In this document: positions 26,160 through 29,359 of the stretch, piece after piece
Layout of the letters: the number at the start of each line of letters is the position of its first letter
How positions within the stretch are numbered: the first letter of the stretch is position 1
Assembly: GCA_002430835.1 (NCBI GenBank)
Contig: DJDA01000038.1
Span: 1-29,359, forward strand
Length of the DNA: 29,359 nucleotides
Source of the DNA: Brevundimonas sp. UBA5936
Lineage (GTDB): Bacteria; Pseudomonadota; Alphaproteobacteria; Caulobacterales; Caulobacteraceae
Direction of reading: 5' to 3'
Program-made: the position numbers and the translations under genes
The notes under the pieces: generated by a model
Seen by the model: only the letters and a program-made list of their open reading frames with translations
Databases searched by the model: none
What the model was told of the DNA's origin: nothing

Positions 26160-27455
26160 TTAGCCTTGGAACGGATCGCGCATCAGAATGGTGTCGTCCC
26201 GCTCGGGGCTGGTCGACAGCAGGGCCACCGGCGCGCCGATCAGTTCCTCGATCCGGCGCACATACTTCAGCGCATGGGCGTTCAGATCCTTGAAGCTGCG
26301 GACGCCGCCCGTGCTCTCGGTCCAGCCTTCCAGCTCCTCGAACACCGGCTCGGCCGAGGCCTGATCCTTCAGGCTCGACGGCAGATAGTCCAGCACCTCG
26401 CCGTTGATGCGATAACCGACGCAGATCTTCAGCGTCTTCAGCCCGTCCAGCACGTCCAGCTTGGTCAGGGCGATGCCGTCGATGCCGTTGATCGCCACCG
26501 ACTGGCGCACCAGCACCGCATCGAACCAGCCGCAGCGGCGCGCCCGGCCGGTGTTCACGCCGACCTCGCGACCGACCACGGCCAGATGCTCGCCGACCTC
26601 ATCGTTCAGTTCGCAGGCGAAGGGGCCTTCGCCGACGCGGGTCGTATAGGCCTTCACGATGCCCAGCACATAGCCGACGCCGCGCGGACCGACCCCCGAC
26701 CCCGCCGCCGCCTGTCCGGCGATGGTGTTCGAGCTGGTCACATAGGGATAGGTGCCGTGATCCACGTCCAGGAAGGCGCCCTGCGCCCCTTCGAACAGCA
26801 CGCGCTTGCCCGCCTTCTGCGCGGCGTCCAGCACCCGCCACGCCGGCTTGACGTAGGGCAGGATCTTCGGCGCGATCTCCAGCAGTTGCGCCAGCAGGGC
26901 CGCCGGATCGATCGGCTCCAGCCCCAGACCCGCGCGCAGCGGATCGTGGTGCGAGCGCAGGCGGTCGATCTTGATCTTCAGGTCGTCTTCATTGGCCAGG
27001 TCGCAGACGCGGATGGCGCGACGCCCCACCTTGTCCTCATAGGCCGGGCCGATACCGCGTCCGGTCGTGCCGATCTTGGCGCCCGGCGCGCTGGCGGCGG
27101 CCTCGCGCGCCACGTCCAGCGCCGGATGGATCGGCAGGATCAGGCAGGCGTTGTCGGCGATGGTCAGGATATCGGGGGTGATGGCCACGCCCTGGGCCTG
27201 GATCTTCTCGATCTCGCCAACCAGGTGCCAGGGGTCCACGACCACGCCGTTGCCGATGATCGAGGGCTTGCCCTGAACCACGCCGCTGGGCAGCAGCGCC
27301 AGCTTGTAAACCTTGCCGTCGACGACCAGCGTATGGCCCGCGTTATGGCCGCCCTGGAACCGCACGACCATATCGGCCCGGTTCGACAACCAGTCGACAA
27401 TCTTGCCCTTGCCCTCGTCGCCCCATTGGGCGCCGACCACTGCGACGTTAGCCAA
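26160..27455 (-). CDS. purA: Adenylosuccinate synthetase
   Basis: A 431-residue GTP-dependent enzyme joining IMP and aspartate on the way to AMP. Motifs: NVAVVGAQWGDEGKGKIVDW (P-loop-like start with the catalytic Asp), FQGGHNAGHTLV, GTTGRGIGPAYEDK, VLFEGAQGAFLDVDHGTYPYVTSSN and TGRARRCGWFD. The start is a rare TTG at 27453-27455, supported by GGAG about 9 bases upstream and by the conserved N-terminus; no ATG or GTG lies nearby in frame. It lies 92 bp downstream of serC on the same strand. The use of TTG suggests restrained translation. Confidence 0.97.
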   Translation of the reverse strand: MANVAVVGAQWGDEGKGKIVDWLSNRADMVVRFQGGHNAGHTLVVDGKVYKLALLPSGVVQGKPSIIGNGVVVDPWHLVGEIEKIQAQGVAITPDILTIADNACLILPIHPALDVAREAAASAPGAKIGTTGRGIGPAYEDKVGRRAIRVCDLANEDDLKIKIDRLRSHHDPLRAGLGLEPIDPAALLAQLLEIAPKILPYVKPAWRVLDAAQKAGKRVLFEGAQGAFLDVDHGTYPYVTSSNTIAGQAAAGSGVGPRGVGYVLGIVKAYTTRVGEGPFACELNDEVGEHLAVVGREVGVNTGRARRCGWFDAVLVRQSVAINGIDGIALTKLDVLDGLKTLKICVGYRINGEVLDYLPSSLKDQASAEPVFEELEGWTESTGGVRSFKDLNAHALKYVRRIEELIGAPVALLSTSPERDDTILMRDPFQG

Positions 27456-27547
27456 GACCGTTTCTCCGCAATCCAGAATGCGGTGGGAGCCTATAACCCC
27501 TGAATCGTCCGGAGTCGCCCCCAAAGGGCGTAGAATGGGCGACCGAA

Positions 27548-28708
27548 TTATCCGGCCAGTTCGCCGACCGCCGTCTGGAACGCCCACTCCAGCCACGGCG
27601 TCGCGGCCACGACGTCCGCCGTCTCGACCGTGCAGCCGCACCACAGACGCAGGCCCGGAGGCGCATAACGATGCGGCTCCATGTCATAGACCGCCCCCTC
27701 GCCTTCCAGCAGCCCCTTGAACCGATTCACGAAGGCCTTCTGTCCCGCCTCGTCCATCGCCGCGATGCGCGGGTCGACGAACTTCAGACAGACCGACGTG
27801 GTCGAGCGGATTTCGGGGCGCTCCGGCAGGAAGTCGATCCAGTTGGTCCGCTCCACCCACTCGGCCAGGGCCGCATAGTTGGCGTCTGTGCGCGCGATCA
27901 GCGCAGGCAGGCCGCCTGCGCCCTTCGCCCAGTCCAGCGCGTCGATCCAGTCCTCGATGGTCAGGACCGAGAAGGTGTTCATCACCACCCCGTCCGCCAG
28001 GGTCCGGTCAAAACCCTTCTTGTCGACGATCCGCAGCACCTTGGGCACGGCCCGATCGGGGCGATACGTATCCAGCCTTGCCACCGCGCGCGGCGACAGC
28101 ACCATCAGGCCGATGCCCGCCTCGCCGCCCAGCGCCTTCTGGAAGCTGAAGGTTGTCACATCCAGCTTGTCCCACGGCAGGTCCATCGCAAACGCCGCCG
28201 AGGTCGCGTCGCAGATGGTCAGCCCCTCGCGGTCGTCGGCGATCCAGTCCGCGTCCGGCACGCGCACGCCCGAGGTCGTGCCGTTCCACGGAAACACCAC
28301 GTCTTTCTTCGGATCGACCTTGGACAGGTCCGGCAGTTCGCCCCATGGCGCCGTCAGCACTTCCGGCTCCAGCTTCAGGTGATCGCGCACGTCGGTCGCC
28401 CAGGCCTGACCGAAATTCTCATAGGCGACGACCTGCACCAGCCGCTCGCCCAGCATGCACCACAGCGCCGCCTCGACCGCCCCGGTGTCCGAGCCGGGCG
28501 TATAGAGCAGCACATAGTCGTCCGGCGGGCTCAGCACTTCGCGCGTCAGCTTCAGCCCATGCGCGAACCGCTCGGCCACTTCCGGCGCGCGGATGCCCCG
28601 GCCCATCAGGTTCGTCGGCAGGTTCGCCAGCTCCCAGCCCGGACGCTTGGCCGTCGGCCCGGCCGAGAACCAGGGGCGAGCGGGCTTGGCGGCGGGTTTG
28701 GGCGTCAT
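27548..28708 (-). CDS. serC: Phosphoserine aminotransferase
   Basis: A 386-residue PLP enzyme of the alphaproteobacterial SerC type, converting 3-phosphohydroxypyruvate and glutamate to phosphoserine. Evidence: RPWFSAGPTAKRPGW at the N-terminus, LYTPGSDTGAVEAALWCML (PLP phosphate region), VVFPWNGTTSGVRVPD, ICDATSAAFAMDLPWDKLDV with the PLP-ring Asp, and the Schiff-base Lys191 in TFSFQKALGGEAG. No serA gene follows before purA. The product serine feeds one-carbon units to purine synthesis, matching the pur and fau genes in the region. Confidence 0.96.
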   Translation of the reverse strand: MTPKPAAKPARPWFSAGPTAKRPGWELANLPTNLMGRGIRAPEVAERFAHGLKLTREVLSPPDDYVLLYTPGSDTGAVEAALWCMLGERLVQVVAYENFGQAWATDVRDHLKLEPEVLTAPWGELPDLSKVDPKKDVVFPWNGTTSGVRVPDADWIADDREGLTICDATSAAFAMDLPWDKLDVTTFSFQKALGGEAGIGLMVLSPRAVARLDTYRPDRAVPKVLRIVDKKGFDRTLADGVVMNTFSVLTIEDWIDALDWAKGAGGLPALIARTDANYAALAEWVERTNWIDFLPERPEIRSTTSVCLKFVDPRIAAMDEAGQKAFVNRFKGLLEGEGAVYDMEPHRYAPPGLRLWCGCTVETADVVAATPWLEWAFQTAVGELAG

Positions 28709-28747
28709 GACGGTCTCTACAGTCTCGGGGAGGAGAAGAAGGAAGCT

Positions 28748-28776
28748 AAGCCCTTAGGCCATCAACGGCCGGGCTT
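28748..28776 (-). terminator. Hairpin at the end of the dnaJ-type gene
   Basis: AAGCCC/GGGCTT (28748-28753 with 28771-28776) enclosing GGCC/GGCC around a 6-base loop, overlapping the stop codon of the dnaJ-like gene. On the minus strand it is followed by a C/T-rich stretch (GCTTCCTTCTTC), so it may partly terminate before serC. Confidence 0.4.
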
Positions 28777-29359
28777 ATAGGGCCGGCGTTCACGCCATTC
28801 GGTCGCAAACCGGACCAGTTCGTCGTCCGGCGTCTCCGGCAGCGTCACCACCAGCTTCGCCAGCAGATCGCCGCGCTTGCCGTTCGCATAGGCGCCGCGC
28901 CCCTTCAGCCGCAGCACCTTGCCCGAGTTCGAGCCCTTGGGGATGGTCATCATCACCGCGCCCTCGGGCGTCGGCACCTGGATCTTCCCGCCTAGCACCG
29001 CGTCGGGGACCGACACCGCCAGATCCATCGTCAGATCAGCGCCGTCGCGCTTGAACACCGGATGCGGCTGGATGCGCAGTTCGATCAGGGCGTCGCCCGC
29101 CTGACCGCCGCGCCCCGGCGCGCCCTGCCCTTTCAACCGGATCACCTGGCCTTCGGACGCGCCCTTGGGAATGGCCACATCCAGCATCCGACCGTCCGAG
29201 AACTGGATGCGCCGCGTCGTCCCGGCGATGGCGTCCTCAAGGCTGATGTCCAGGGTGGCCCGCACGTCCTGGCCGCGCCCGCCGCCGAAGCCGCGCCCGG
29301 CCCCACGCCCGCCGCCGCCGAAAGCGCCGAAAATCTCTTCCAGATCGATGTCGTCGAAG
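28762..29359 (-). CDS. DnaJ/CbpA-type co-chaperone, C-terminal part
   Basis: The frame is open from the window edge. It encodes the end of a Gly/Phe-rich linker (EEIFGAFGGGGRGAGRGFGG) followed by the two substrate-binding beta domains: DVRATLDISLEDAIAGTTRR, VAIPKGASEGQVIRLKGQG, LRIQPHPVFKRDGADLTMDL and VPTPEGAVMMTIPKGSNSGK. There are no CxxCxGxG zinc-finger repeats between linker and beta domain, so this is the CbpA/DnaJ class B type and not canonical DnaJ. It would assist DnaK. The N-terminal J domain lies outside the window. Confidence 0.92.
   Translation of the reverse strand, partial: FDDIDLEEIFGAFGGGGRGAGRGFGGGRGQDVRATLDISLEDAIAGTTRRIQFSDGRMLDVAIPKGASEGQVIRLKGQGAPGRGGQAGDALIELRIQPHPVFKRDGADLTMDLAVSVPDAVLGGKIQVPTPEGAVMMTIPKGSNSGKVLRLKGRGAYANGKRGDLLAKLVVTLPETPDDELVRFATEWRERRPYKPGR

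Noticed and set aside
26133..27503. Long plus-strand open frame over purA
   Set aside because: Antisense shadow of purA with no independent Shine-Dalgarno or domain.

Overview
The window is GC-rich, densely packed bacterial chromosome, and most of it is core housekeeping. Gene content, alphaproteobacterial-type proteins and several local orders (zauP-zapA-6S RNA-fau; rluD-rpoH; serC near purA) point to the Caulobacteraceae, most likely Brevundimonas or a close relative. That placement is inferred from the sequence; no database was searched. I see no rRNA, tRNA, CRISPR array, prophage or transposase.

Layout from left to right. Positions 1-9100 hold the 3' end of a PEBP/YbhB gene, an MFS exporter, purQ, an aspartyl/asparaginyl beta-hydroxylase-like gene, a small acidic protein, a TspO-like membrane protein, purL, a small lipoprotein, a GT4 glycosyltransferase and a YmdB-type phosphoesterase. 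Positions 9093-10673 on the minus strand form the zauP-zapA / 6S RNA / fau (formyltetrahydrofolate cyclo-ligase) block, with a visible promoter and secondary structure for 6S RNA. Positions 10773-22359 are a central-carbon region: tkt, an esterase, a VOC protein, purT, cstA-ybdD (pyruvate uptake), gap, pgk and fba. Two inverted-repeat elements interrupt it. One is non-coding (15210-15413). The other (19039-19468) carries a DUF559 nuclease-like gene and lies between gap and pgk. Positions 22426-29359 hold a DUF2799 lipoprotein, rluD, the heat-shock sigma factor rpoH, an atypical response regulator, purA, serC and the 3' part of a cbpA-type dnaJ gene.

The genes work together in triose-phosphate and pentose-phosphate metabolism (tkt, gap, pgk, fba, cstA), purine synthesis (purQ, purL, purT, purA) and the serine/one-carbon supply that feeds it (serC, fau). 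Growth control is represented by 6S RNA, RpoH and ZapA/ZauP.

No clearly new multi-gene system is visible. The observations most worth following are: a matched promoter and start-codon block on purQ and purL that predicts near-leaderless mRNAs; the two related inverted-repeat elements, with a DUF559 ORF running antisense into gap; a receiver domain with Glu in place of the phospho-acceptor Asp; shared leader blocks of gap and fba; and a structurally supported 6S RNA.
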